A program made the position numbers and the translations under genes. This document shows, piece by piece, positions 48,756 through 57,503 of a DNA stretch of 64,000 bases. The notes under the pieces are model-generated. The model was not told the DNA's origin and made no database searches. It saw only the letters and a program-made list of their open reading frames with translations. The stretch lies in the NCBI RefSeq assembly GCF_900104475.1, contig NZ_FNJR01000011.1, positions 124,001 through 188,000 on the forward strand. Reading direction: 5' to 3'. The stretch is from Actinopolyspora xinjiangensis. GTDB lineage: Bacteria; Actinomycetota; Actinomycetes; Mycobacteriales; Pseudonocardiaceae. Positions within the stretch are counted from its first letter, which is position 1; the number at the start of each line of letters is the position of its first letter.

Positions 48756-51700
48756 GTGCGGCGGCACGACGGGCGAACCGGGAGCAGGTCCAGGACACCC
48801 GAGCCGCGCGGAACAGGCCCGGTGGCGCGCGGCGCGCCTCGCTGCGCGACTGGCGCAACTGGCGGATTCCGGTCAAGCTCGGGGCCGTCGTGCTCGTTCC
48901 GGTGGTGTTCGTGCTCGCGCTCGGTGCCTTCCAGATTCAGCACGAGGTCTCGCAGGCCAACCGGTACGAGGAGATCAGCCGGCTCACCGAGGCGCGCGAC
49001 AGCATCCAGCCCCTCCTGACCGGACTCCAGAGCGAGCGCACCAAGGCGGCGGAGCTGCTGGGAGGCGCTCCCGGCGCCCGCCAGGCATACCGGGAGCAGT
49101 ACCAGAAGGTCACCGGTTCCGTGGAGCAGGCACCGCGGGTGCTGGACAACGTGCAGCGGTTCAGCCCGGTCACCTCCGCGCAGTTCGGGGAACTCCGCGA
49201 ACAACTCGGCAAGCTGCGCGGGTTGCGCCAGGGAGTGATGACCGACTCGCTGGCGCCGGTCGAGGCGATCGGAACCTACAACGAGATCATCAGCTCGCTG
49301 CTGTCGATGGAGCGTGCCGTCATCAACACCATCGACGACTCGCGGCTCTACAGCACGATCAGCGCGCTGCACGAACTCTCGCGCGCCGAGGACGAGATCC
49401 GGATCCAGCGTGCCCTGGTGGACGCCGCACTTCCCCGGAGCGACTTCACCCCGGCGCTCACCGACGCGCTCAACGATTCCAGGGCGCGGCTGGACTCGCG
49501 CATAACCAGCTTCGAGTCGGTGGCCAACTCCGAACCCAGGCAGGCCAGGCAGGTCGTCAACAGCGAGGCCATGCGGCAGTGGCTGGACGTCGAGGACCAG
49601 CTCATGCGGGCGATCCGGGTCGAGGACGTGCACTCCTCGCTGACGCTGGACGAGTGGAACAGACTCTCCGACCAGCTGATCAGCCGCACCACCGAGGTGC
49701 GCTCGGGGCTGTCGAAGCAGTTCAACGAGCGCGCTTACTCGCTCTACGACGAGGCCAGCGACCGGGCGGGCATCACCACCGTGATCCTGGTGGCCGGGCT
49801 GATCGTGGCCGCGGCCGTCATCATCGTGATGGGGCGCAACCTGCTCAAGTCCCTCGACCAGCTGCGGCGGGGCGCGCTGCACGCGGCCAACGAGCAGCTG
49901 CCCCGGGCCGTCCACCGCATCCGGCACGGCTCCTCCGAGTCCGAGGTGGAGGTCGACGCGGTGCCCGTCGACACCACCGAGGAGGTCGGCCAGGTGGCGC
50001 GCGCGTTCGACGAGGTCAACCGGCAGGCGCTCTACCTGGCCTCGGAGCAGGCGAGCCTGCGGCGTGGTTACAGTGACTCCTTCGTCAACGTCTCCCGCCG
50101 CAGCCAGAGCCTGTTGGAGCGGCAGCTGCGGCTGTTCGAGCAGCTCGAACACGACGAGGACGATCCGGACCAGCTGGCGACACTGTTCCGGCTCGACCAC
50201 CTCGCCACGAGGATGCGCCGCAACAACGAGAACCTGATGGTGTTGTCCGGCAGTGACATGGCCCGGCGTTTCACCCAGCCGGTGCAGCTGTCCGACGTGC
50301 TCCGTGCGGCGATCTCCGAGATCGAGCACTACCCCCGAGTCGTGGTGCAGTCCCCGCCCTCGGCACGGCTGGTCGGTTACGCGGGCAGCGACCTGGTGCG
50401 GTTGATGGCCGAGCTGCTGGACAACGCCGCGAACTTCTCCTCGCCCGAGACTTCGGTCACCGTCTCCAGCCACCAGTCCGAGGACTCCTCGTTGACCATC
50501 GACGTGCTCGACGAGGGGATCGGCATGGGCGAGCAGGAGCTCGCCGAGGCCAACGAGCGGCTCGCCTCCTTCGACGAGTACGACCTGTCCACCTCACGCC
50601 GGATGGGGCTGCTGGTCATCGCCCGCTTGGCGGGCAGGCACGGTATAACCGTGCGGTTGCACGGCGGTGACGACGTCGACGGAATCCGGGCCACGGTCCG
50701 GATTCCACCCGACCTGGTCGTTCCCGAGGGGCCCGCGCAGTCCACCGCCCAGCGGACACCGGAGCCGAGCCCCTCCACCATCGAGCAGCGGCTGTCCACC
50801 ACGAAGCAGGACGACTCCGAGGCATTCGGCCCGGAACAGCCCCGCAACGGTACCGAGCAGCCGCCGAGCTCCCGCGTGAACGGTTCGAACCGGCGCCAGG
50901 TGCTGGAAGGCGGCCTGCCTCGCTTCGACCTGGGTGACCCGCCGTCGTTACCCACCCAGCAGCGTGGTGGCTCCCGCCCCGCAGGGACCCAGCCGCCCTC
51001 CGAGGGCGATGAGCGTTCCCGCGTGCCGGAGTCGGGGACGACACAACTTCCCCCGCCGGCTCCGACGCCTCCCGCCGCGCCGATCTCCTGGCCGGAGTCC
51101 CCGGACCAGGCCGAGCCCCATGATCAGCCGGAGCCTTCCGTCCAGCCGGACTCCCCGGCAGAGCCGGAACCCGCGCGCACCGCGGGCCCGGCGACCGACC
51201 CGGAACCGGAGGGGCGCTTCCGCGGTCTCTTCGAGCCGCCGGATGGCCAGGAGTACGTGGAGACCACCGAGGACGACGAGGTGATCGGTGGTTCCATGTA
51301 CTTCGACGGCTTCGCGTCGGAGGGCGGTCCGCAGCAGCGCTACTCCGACAGCGCACCGACCGTGGTTCACGCGATAGCTCCCGGGCACGAGAGCGCCGCG
51401 TCCGCCAGCGCCTCACCGCAGTGGTTCCACCCGTCGCCGGAGGACGCCTACCACCAGTCCGCCTCGCGGCAGAACGGTGTCACCGGTGAGTGGAGCTGGC
51501 CCGGCGAGGACGGGACGAACGGGCGAGGGGATTCCCCGGCGGCACCGCCCCGCCCCGACAGCGCCGAGCAGACCGCGCAGCACTCCAGAGTGGAGGAACA
51601 CGGCCCCGCTTCGCAGGCCGGTCCGAGCGGTTTCACCGCTTCCGGGTTGCCGCGCCGCACGCCTCGTGGCCAGTCGAAGGGGGCGAACCACTCGGATCCA

Positions 51701-52231
51701 CGGCAGGGCAGCGGCAGCACGAACTCCTCGGGGACGCGCGGTGGTCTCAGCTGGATGGAGGAGGCCGAGCTGCGGAAGTCCTCCGACGATCCCGCCGCCG
51801 ATCCGAACGGCGGCGGGATTCCCGAAGAGGAGCAGCGGTCCGGGCAGTCGGCGACGGCAGCGCGGCGAACCGGTGCTCCCGGAGTCGAACCCAAGTACCA
51901 GCTCGACGGGCGAGCTCGACAGCAGCGGGACTCGTCGGGTTGGAGCACCCGATCGGAGTCGCCGGTGAACGAGTCCTCCGCGTGGAACTTCGCAACGGAC
52001 CAGGCACAGCAGGAGGCCGACTCGGCTGCCGAGCCGCGGCCTTCGGAATACACCTCGGCAGGCTTACCCAGGCGAGTGCCCAAGCAGCACCTCGCACCGG
52101 GGAGTGTTCCGCCACCGAGCGGCGGGACGGGTGCCGGGGCGCAGAACACACCGGCGCCGGACGAGACGCGCGGCCGGTTGTCGAGTTTCCAGCAGGGTGT
52201 GCGTCGGGGCAGGCACAGCGCTGGGGAATAG
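48752..52231 (+). CDS. cvnA: Conservon sensor histidine kinase (CvnA-type), nitrate/nitrite-sensing domain
   Basis: This 1159-residue protein has TM1 near residues 36-57 (KLGAVVLVPVVFVLALGAFQ), then an extracytoplasmic helical domain resembling NIT (EARDSIQPLLTGLQSERTKA). TM2 is near 345 (TTVILVAGLIVAAAVIIVMG), followed by HAMP. A histidine-containing region FRLDHLATRMRRNNENL is next, and the HATPase domain shows MAELLDNAANFSS and DVLDEGIGMGEQEL. The last 500 or so residues are a disordered Pro/Ser/Glu tail with repeated GLPRR-[TV]-P motifs. GTG 48752 follows GGGAG. It heads a four-gene conservon that couples a kinase to a small GTPase. Confidence 0.9.
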   Translation: MSAAARRANREQVQDTRAARNRPGGARRASLRDWRNWRIPVKLGAVVLVPVVFVLALGAFQIQHEVSQANRYEEISRLTEARDSIQPLLTGLQSERTKAAELLGGAPGARQAYREQYQKVTGSVEQAPRVLDNVQRFSPVTSAQFGELREQLGKLRGLRQGVMTDSLAPVEAIGTYNEIISSLLSMERAVINTIDDSRLYSTISALHELSRAEDEIRIQRALVDAALPRSDFTPALTDALNDSRARLDSRITSFESVANSEPRQARQVVNSEAMRQWLDVEDQLMRAIRVEDVHSSLTLDEWNRLSDQLISRTTEVRSGLSKQFNERAYSLYDEASDRAGITTVILVAGLIVAAAVIIVMGRNLLKSLDQLRRGALHAANEQLPRAVHRIRHGSSESEVEVDAVPVDTTEEVGQVARAFDEVNRQALYLASEQASLRRGYSDSFVNVSRRSQSLLERQLRLFEQLEHDEDDPDQLATLFRLDHLATRMRRNNENLMVLSGSDMARRFTQPVQLSDVLRAAISEIEHYPRVVVQSPPSARLVGYAGSDLVRLMAELLDNAANFSSPETSVTVSSHQSEDSSLTIDVLDEGIGMGEQELAEANERLASFDEYDLSTSRRMGLLVIARLAGRHGITVRLHGGDDVDGIRATVRIPPDLVVPEGPAQSTAQRTPEPSPSTIEQRLSTTKQDDSEAFGPEQPRNGTEQPPSSRVNGSNRRQVLEGGLPRFDLGDPPSLPTQQRGGSRPAGTQPPSEGDERSRVPESGTTQLPPPAPTPPAAPISWPESPDQAEPHDQPEPSVQPDSPAEPEPARTAGPATDPEPEGRFRGLFEPPDGQEYVETTEDDEVIGGSMYFDGFASEGGPQQRYSDSAPTVVHAIAPGHESAASASASPQWFHPSPEDAYHQSASRQNGVTGEWSWPGEDGTNGRGDSPAAPPRPDSAEQTAQHSRVEEHGPASQAGPSGFTASGLPRRTPRGQSKGANHSDPRQGSGSTNSSGTRGGLSWMEEAELRKSSDDPAADPNGGGIPEEEQRSGQSATAARRTGAPGVEPKYQLDGRARQQRDSSGWSTRSESPVNESSAWNFATDQAQQEADSAAEPRPSEYTSAGLPRRVPKQHLAPGSVPPPSGGTGAGAQNTPAPDETRGRLSSFQQGVRRGRHSAGE

Positions 52232-52291
52232 ATAGGTGGAGGCCAAGTTCCGCCCGCTCGGCCACCGCCGAACCAAGCAAAAGGAGGCGAC

Positions 52292-52732
52292 ATGTCATCT
52301 CAGCAGGCGAAGATCGACCAGTTCAATTGGTTGGTCACCGATTTCACCGAGCGCGTCAGCGGAGTAGCTCACGCGATCGTGGTTTCGGCGGACGGACTGC
52401 TGTTGACGGCTTCGAACAAGCTGCCGCAGGACCGGGCCGAACAGCTCGCGGCGGTGGCTTCGGGCCTGTTAAGCCTCACCCAGGGCGCCGCTCGATGCTT
52501 CGAAGCGGGACAGGTCAAGGAGACCATAGTCGAGATGGACCGCGGCATGATGCTGCAGATGTCCATCAGTGACGGTTCCTGCCTGACCGTGCTGGCGGCA
52601 CCGCAGTGCGACATGGGACTGATCGCCTACGAGATGGCGATGCTGGTCGAACGAGTCGGTCGAATTCTCACGCCCGAACTGCGTTCGCAGTTGCAGGGTG
52701 CTGACAACTCCGTTTCAGAGCAATTGGTGTGA
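52292..52732 (+). CDS. cvnB: Roadblock/LC7-domain protein (CvnB)
   Basis: This 146-residue roadblock/LC7 protein contains FNWLVTDFTERVSGVAHAIV, VSADGLLLTASNKLPQDRAE and LLSLTQGAARCFEAG. In the Streptomyces coelicolor conservons, CvnB forms part of a membrane-associated complex that regulates the CvnD GTPase. ATG 52292 follows AAGGAGG. It lies 60 bases after cvnA. Confidence 0.93.
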   Translation: MSSQQAKIDQFNWLVTDFTERVSGVAHAIVVSADGLLLTASNKLPQDRAEQLAAVASGLLSLTQGAARCFEAGQVKETIVEMDRGMMLQMSISDGSCLTVLAAPQCDMGLIAYEMAMLVERVGRILTPELRSQLQGADNSVSEQLV

Positions 52733-52739
52733 GGCCACC

Positions 52740-53354
52740 ATGAGCAGGGATTCCGGCTATAACGAGCGTCGTTCCGGCGAGGTCGGGCGGTGGTACGGGC
52801 GGGATGAGGAGCAGGACGTCGACGAGGCCACCTTCGCCGACGTCTACAACGCGCTCAATTTCGGCAGCGGGCGTGGCCGGAGCAAGCGCAAGTCGGAGGA
52901 ACCCCGGGAACCGCGCTCGCGGAGCACCGAGCGGAGTCGTTCCGAAGGCGCCCACACAGCGGAGTCGGCGAGCCGGGAGAGCGAACCGGCGGACCGAACC
53001 GAGCAGGGGGAGGACGCTCCAGCTGCCAGCATTCGTTCCTACGCGTGGACGGGGGGACGTACCAAGTCCAATGTGGAACTGGAGTTGGAGACACTGATTT
53101 CCACCAGCGCGCAGTACCGTCCGGGTACGCCGTTGCGGCAGGAGTACCACTCAGTGGTACAGCTGTGCGGTCAGCCCCGGTCGGTTGCCGAGATCGGGGC
53201 GCTGCTTGGTGTGCCGTTCGGTGTGGCCAAGGTCCTGCTGGCGGATATGGCCGAACAGGGTCTGGTCGATATCCACCAGACCGTGACCGACAGCGGCAGT
53301 GAACCGCACATGATGTTGATGGAAAGGGTGTTGAGTGGACTCCGCCGGCTTTAA
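52740..53354 (+). CDS. cvnC: DUF742 protein (CvnC)
   Basis: This 204-residue protein has a variable Arg/Glu/Ser-rich N-terminal half and a C-terminal DUF742 winged-helix-like region: EYHSVVQLCGQPRSVAEIGA, LLGVPFGVAKVLLADMAEQG and HMMLMERVLSGLRRL. That is the conservon third component. ATG 52740 is seven bases after the cvnB stop, and its end overlaps cvnD by 20 bases. The N-terminal half is longer than in many CvnC proteins. Confidence 0.92.
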   Translation: MSRDSGYNERRSGEVGRWYGRDEEQDVDEATFADVYNALNFGSGRGRSKRKSEEPREPRSRSTERSRSEGAHTAESASRESEPADRTEQGEDAPAASIRSYAWTGGRTKSNVELELETLISTSAQYRPGTPLRQEYHSVVQLCGQPRSVAEIGALLGVPFGVAKVLLADMAEQGLVDIHQTVTDSGSEPHMMLMERVLSGLRRL

Positions 53355-53940
53355 GGCGCCCCAGCAGACCGGAAAATCCTCCACCAGCTCGGCCAAGATC
53401 GTGGTCGCCGGTGGTTTCGGTGTGGGTAAGACGACCTTCGTCGGTTCGGTCTCCGAAATCGTTCCGCTCACCACGGAAGCGGTCATGACGGAGGCCAGCC
53501 AAGGGATCGACGACCTGGCCGCCACACCGGGCAAGAATTCCACGACCGTGGCGATGGACTTCGGCCGGTTGTCGCTGGATGCCGATCTGATCCTGTACCT
53601 GTTCGGCACTCCGGGGCAGCAGCGGTTCTGGTTCATGTGGGACGACCTGGTGCGCGGCGCGATCGGCGCCGTCGTGCTGGTGGACACCCGCAGGCTGGCC
53701 GACTGCTTCTCCGCGATCGACTTCTTCGAGGACCGCGGCACTCCCTACGTCATCGGGGTGAACTGCTTCGACGGCAAGTTGCAGCACAGCCTCGAAGAGG
53801 TGCGGGAGGCACTGGCGGTGGGGTCGGACGTTCCGCTGCTGAGCTGTGATGCCCGCGACCAGTCCTCCACCAAGGAGGCCCTGATCGCGCTGGTCCAGTA
53901 CGCCATGAGCAAGTGGGCCGCTTCCGGCCGAAGCGCTTAG
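53335..53940 (+). CDS. cvnD: Ras-like small GTPase of the conservon (CvnD)
   Basis: This 201-residue GTPase has a P-loop VVAGGFGVGKTTFVGSVSE near residue 23. A switch region (TTVAMDFGRLSLDADLILYL) is followed by FGTPGQQRFWFMWDDLVRGA, which corresponds to the DxxG region with T for D. GVNCFDGK serves as the G4-like motif (N-C-F-D rather than NKxD, as in this family). GTG 53335 lies within the cvnC end. It acts with CvnA-C in a eukaryote-like G-protein signalling complex. Confidence 0.94.
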   Translation: MDSAGFKAPQQTGKSSTSSAKIVVAGGFGVGKTTFVGSVSEIVPLTTEAVMTEASQGIDDLAATPGKNSTTVAMDFGRLSLDADLILYLFGTPGQQRFWFMWDDLVRGAIGAVVLVDTRRLADCFSAIDFFEDRGTPYVIGVNCFDGKLQHSLEEVREALAVGSDVPLLSCDARDQSSTKEALIALVQYAMSKWAASGRSA

Positions 53941-53975
53941 ACCTGTCTCCGTGCTTCCCCGGAGCTCTGATGCCG

Positions 53976-54003
53976 GCACGTGGGTCGGTGCCTTCGGCGG
54001 TGA
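53976..54003. repeat. Partial copy 3 of the dispersed repeat
   Basis: GGCACGTGGGTCGGTGCCTT resembles the left end of copies 1 and 2 (GCACGTGAGTCGG then GCCTT). The right end is not recognisable. It is located 36 bases after the cvnD stop. Confidence 0.4.
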
Positions 54004-54045
54004 CCCGCGCGCCGGTATCCGAGCAGCCGTCCGGGCTGTTCCGAG

Positions 54046-54366
54046 CTATTCGTCCTGGCCGGTGCCGCCACCGTGAACGAGTTCGTCGGCCTGTGCCAGG
54101 CCGGCATCCAGCGATCGCCGCTGCTCGGGTTCCAGTTCCTCCCGGAAGTCCGGGCCCGCCGCACGCACCAGCACCATCAGCTTCTTGCCCATCCCCCTCG
54201 CCTGGGTCAGGCGCACGTCCTCGGCCGCCAGCATCTCCCGTGAGTCGTGGATCAGCTTGCGGTAGCGATGGTTGATCTCGGCGTGCCGGTCCACGACTTC
54301 GAGTGCCTCGGCGAGTCGGGAGAGCCGGTCCGTCGGCACCCTGAGTCGGTACGGGTCCTGCTGCAC
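54046..54366 (-). CDS. Hypothetical helical protein
   Basis: This 106-residue protein is highly charged and predicted by eye to be all-helical: LSRLAEALEVVDRHAEINHR, YRKLIHDSREMLAAEDVRL. It has no Cys cluster or membrane segment. It is convergent with the conservon and starts at GTG 54366. I do not recognise the family. Its codon use fits the chromosome. Confidence 0.6.
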   Translation of the reverse strand: MQQDPYRLRVPTDRLSRLAEALEVVDRHAEINHRYRKLIHDSREMLAAEDVRLTQARGMGKKLMVLVRAAGPDFREELEPEQRRSLDAGLAQADELVHGGGTGQDE

Positions 54367-54555
54367 ACCGAAACCCTAGTAGGCGCTCCCGGAGCCGCTG
54401 CCCGAGGGCTTGCCGTGCGGCGCTCCTCGGGATGGGGAGGATGAGATCCGAGGGTGACTTTTCCCACCGGGTCGATCTTCGTCGGCGGGCGGTGCGAGCT
54501 GTGTCACGGATCTCTTCGTCGGTACGGGCTCGACCCCGGTCGTTACCGTGGCGGG

Positions 54556-54825
54556 GTGGCTATAGATCGGGCACGTCGTGCCAGACGCAGGCAGACCCGC
54601 CGCGTCGCCCACGCGCGGCGTACGGACGGCTCGGGGCAGACCGTTACCGGCGTCGACGGGTTGTTCGAGGCGGGCAGCAAGTACCGGCTGGAACGCGCAG
54701 AGTGGGTCGCCGTCGCCAAGGAGGACGACCGCGAGACCGGCGCCGGTCCGCTGGACCTCGCCTCGGGAAGGGTGCGGATGCGCCCGAGGAGCGGGGCGGG
54801 GAGTCGGAATCGGAAAAGTGAGTGA
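54556..54825 (+). CDS. Small basic hypothetical protein (uncertain)
   Basis: An 89-residue frame from GTG 54556 starts VAIDRARRARRRQTRRVAHA and contains GLFEAGSKYRLERAEWVAVA. It is very Arg-rich at the N terminus. The ribosome site is weak, and the longer in-frame version from 54454 contains a CxxC. It might be a DNA-binding or chance frame. Confidence 0.35.
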   Translation: MAIDRARRARRRQTRRVAHARRTDGSGQTVTGVDGLFEAGSKYRLERAEWVAVAKEDDRETGAGPLDLASGRVRMRPRSGAGSRNRKSE

Positions 54826-55512
54826 CCGCGGCCTCTCGTGACTCGACAGGAGCTGCGGCCGGTCAGTAGGGTCGAAGTCGCGCCCCGCGCTCCCGGTGAC
54901 CCCCAGGCCGGTTGAGCGCGGGGTGCCTTTCGATTGGACAGCAGCACTTGATCGGGTGGCTGGTTACCGCACGTGAGTCGGGGCCTTGCCGTGTTGTGTG
55001 GCACTTCGAGTAGCGGTTTGCCACGTGCCCCGTTGCTTTGCGACGCATCCGACTCACGTGCCGGGCGCTGGATTCGCCGGTGCTGGACTCTCGCGATCGA
55101 TGCGGGTTTCCACTGCGGGATCGTGGAGTTTTCCAGCGCCTTGTCGGGCGTGCCGTGGCGGACCCTCCCACTGGCTCTCACCGCGACCGGACCCGACATC
55201 GAGCAGGAGCTAGGCCACGTCGGGCCTTCCTCGCGAGAGCGCACGCGGGAGAAACCGTGCCCGGCGCGAACCGCGAGAGCCGGTGTTTCGGCGGTGGAGG
55301 CGCCGGAGAGGCCGGTCGTCGTTTCGAGTGTTCGGTTGTCCGGAAAGTGACTGTATGATCACCGACGGCGTGTTCGCGCTCCACCGAGAGTGCGGTTCTC
55401 CCACTGACAGTGTTCGTGTGGCGGGGCACGTCGCACTGTCGTGGGCTACACGCGGGAGTGAAGACCGGTGAGTGGCTCGTTCACCGGCTGCTGTTTCGGG
55501 GGAGAGCGGAAC
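54826..55512. other. Intergenic region before the ESX-accessory cluster (no gene)
   Basis: About 690 bases contain repeat copy 2 and several short overlapping frames with no recognisable product. The promoter for the espG-like gene should be in the right-hand part; TATGAT at 55353 is a possible -10 box without a matching -35. Confidence 0.5.
54969..55058. repeat. Dispersed repeat with complementary ends, copy 2
   Basis: It has left end GCACGTGAGTCGG and right end CCGACTCACG(TGC), with shared blocks GCCTTGCCG, GAGTAGCG and GCATCCGACTCACG in the same order and nearly the same spacing as copy 1 at 18955-19046. The interior between these blocks differs. Confidence 0.65.
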
Positions 55513-56295
55513 GTGTTGGATCTGGATTCGCTGGAGTTCGCCGTGCTCGCGGAGGCGGCGGGGATCGACCGTGTTCCCACCGTCGCGGCCTACCGGAACT
55601 ACGGGACGCCAGTGGACGACGTCGACGCCGAGTTCGAGGCGGCGGAGCGAAGATGCCGCGAGCGTGGGCTGCTCGATCGTTCCGGCCGGCCGGATGATCG
55701 GGTCGCGGAGCTGCTGAGCCTGTATCAGCGGACTTCGGTGGAGTACGACCTGCGGTTCTCCGCTCAGCGAGGGACCGAGCTGCGTGCGGCGGTGTGCGGC
55801 GCGGGACGTGACGCGCTGCGAACCGTGGTCTCCGGGGACCGGGTTCGGCTGGATCGGATTTCGGCAGACCAGCTGATTCCCGCCGCCATCGCGGTGTTGC
55901 CGGAGCACGAGCCGCTGCGCATGCGGCCGTTGAGCGTGGATTTGTCCGCGCTGCGCTCGGTGTATGCCGGAACGGACGAGGAGACCGAGCCGGATCAGCG
56001 GGAGGTGGAGTCCCGGCTGCGCGCGCTGGGGGTGGACACGCGCGAGTTCCGGCAGATCACGGAGCTGCTGGCGGAGCCGAGGCTCGGTGTCGGTGAGCTC
56101 GGCGTGACCGCTTGGGGGAGGGGAGGCGCCGAGTCGCGCGGCGAGCAGACCGTGAAGTTGATCGACGTGGGTCGGGGCAGGATGGCCGTCTACAACGGTG
56201 GTGGGCGCCGGATGCTCTGCGGCGCCGATCCGGCGACGGTCGGCAGGGTGCTCGGTGAGGTGGCCGAGCGGGCCCGGTGGCGGCTGCGCGAGTGA
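55513..56295 (+). CDS. EspG-family ESX secretion-associated protein
   Basis: This 260-residue protein begins MLDLDSLEFAVLAEAAG and contains TEPDQREVESRLRALGV, with the VKLIDVGRGRMAVYNGGGRR region near the C terminus. The pattern fits the EspG family, which chaperones PE/PPE-type substrates of type VII secretion in mycobacteria. GTG 55513 follows GGGGGAGAG. It heads a same-strand cluster ending in a PPE-like protein, its probable client. Confidence 0.8.
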   Translation: MLDLDSLEFAVLAEAAGIDRVPTVAAYRNYGTPVDDVDAEFEAAERRCRERGLLDRSGRPDDRVAELLSLYQRTSVEYDLRFSAQRGTELRAAVCGAGRDALRTVVSGDRVRLDRISADQLIPAAIAVLPEHEPLRMRPLSVDLSALRSVYAGTDEETEPDQREVESRLRALGVDTREFRQITELLAEPRLGVGELGVTAWGRGGAESRGEQTVKLIDVGRGRMAVYNGGGRRMLCGADPATVGRVLGEVAERARWRLRE

Positions 56296-56457
56296 TCCTC
56301 GTCGCCGGTTTCGTTGCCGTCGCCTGTGCCGTTCCGATGCCGTGACAAGGGCCCATATCCCGGGGTTGGTTCGTGGGTTTTCGTCTATGGCCGCGTTCGG
56401 GTGCCGTGTTGTGCCATCGTGTGTCGTGCTGGTGATCGTGTTTTCGAGGAGGACGGG

Positions 56458-56889
56458 ATGACGCTGGGTGCCGGTGGTTGGATCGCCCAGGAGGCGGCCG
56501 CTTTCCAGCAGCGGACCGGTCGGGCGTTGGTGGCGACCCACGTGAACTCCGGGGGACAGGCGGAGTCGGCCGCCTACTCGGTGGATCTGGAACGGATTCC
56601 GGGGCTGATCGAGAAGTACGAGCAGGCGCGGGACAAGCTGCGTGAGATCGACACTAAGGCTGGAGATCTTGTGCAGCTCGGGGAGGCCGGTGCGCCCGGC
56701 AACGACGAGGTGAGCCGACGAACGGCCAGGGACTTCGCGGCCAAGGCCGATGACGATCCGGGGGCGTTGTGGTGGGCGATCCGTGACGGGATCGAGCGGT
56801 TGACCGAGCAGATCGAGCAGCTCAAGGCTGCCAAGCGAGGTTACGAGGTCAGCGAGGAGCAGGCCACGCCCCGGGGTGTGGAGCTATGA
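56458..56889 (+). CDS. Small helical protein of the ESX-accessory cluster
   Basis: This 143-residue, mostly helical protein contains ERIPGLIEKYEQARDKLREI and IRDGIERLTEQIEQLKAAKR. Its size and position between espG and the lipoprotein gene resemble a PE- or WXG100-like partner, but there is no WxG motif. ATG 56458 follows GAGGAGGAC. It overlaps the lipoprotein gene by ATGA. Confidence 0.7.
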   Translation: MTLGAGGWIAQEAAAFQQRTGRALVATHVNSGGQAESAAYSVDLERIPGLIEKYEQARDKLREIDTKAGDLVQLGEAGAPGNDEVSRRTARDFAAKADDDPGALWWAIRDGIERLTEQIEQLKAAKRGYEVSEEQATPRGVEL

Positions 56890-57470
56890 GGCCCCGGAGG
56901 TCGCGCGTAGGTGTGCTGGCTGCCGTGCTGTGCGTCGGTGTGCTGGCCGGGTGCGCCGCGCCGGGTGGTTCGGGAGGTGCTCCGACGAGCGGTGCTTCCT
57001 CCACCGAGAGCGCTACTCGTTCGGCGGAGTCCGGTGCCGCTATCGAGAATCCGAAGGATCTGGGGGCGGTCTCCAATGCCTGCACGTTGTTGACCGGGCG
57101 GCAGTTGGGTGAGCTCGGAATGAACGCCGAGCCGACCTACAGAGAAGAAGCAATGCTCGGGATCAGGCCCTGCGACTGGAGTGGCGACAGGTTCGCCTTC
57201 ACGATCATTCCCGACACCAAGAGCGGTGGTATCGACGAGCTCTACGCGACCGACAACCACGGCAGGGGATACGAGCGAACCGAGGTCGCGGACTATCCGG
57301 CTGCCTGGGTTCGTCGGACCGATCTGACTTGTCGTGCCAAGGTGGGGGTTTCGGCGGATGCCAGTGTCGATGTTCACTTCACGAGCTATCGGGAACCGGA
57401 ACGAAGCCAGCCGTGCGAGAGCGCGAGCGAGATCGCCGCGATGGTGCTCAAGAACATTCCCGCCGCGTGA
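56886..57470 (+). CDS. DUF3558 lipoprotein
   Basis: This 194-residue protein has an N-terminal signal with lipobox VLAGCAAPGG, so Cys 23 should be lipidated. A Ser/Thr/Gly linker follows, then DUF3558-type sequence (ACTLLTGRQLGELGMNAEPT, GIRPCDWSG, DLTCRAKVGVSAD). Cysteine pairs suggest disulfides outside the membrane. Secreted DUF3558 lipoproteins are often found beside EspG/PPE-like genes in Pseudonocardiales. Confidence 0.88.
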   Translation: MRPRRSRVGVLAAVLCVGVLAGCAAPGGSGGAPTSGASSTESATRSAESGAAIENPKDLGAVSNACTLLTGRQLGELGMNAEPTYREEAMLGIRPCDWSGDRFAFTIIPDTKSGGIDELYATDNHGRGYERTEVADYPAAWVRRTDLTCRAKVGVSADASVDVHFTSYREPERSQPCESASEIAAMVLKNIPAA

Positions 57471-57503
57471 GCGCGTCGGTGGTTGTCACAGGGAGGTATT
57501 GCC

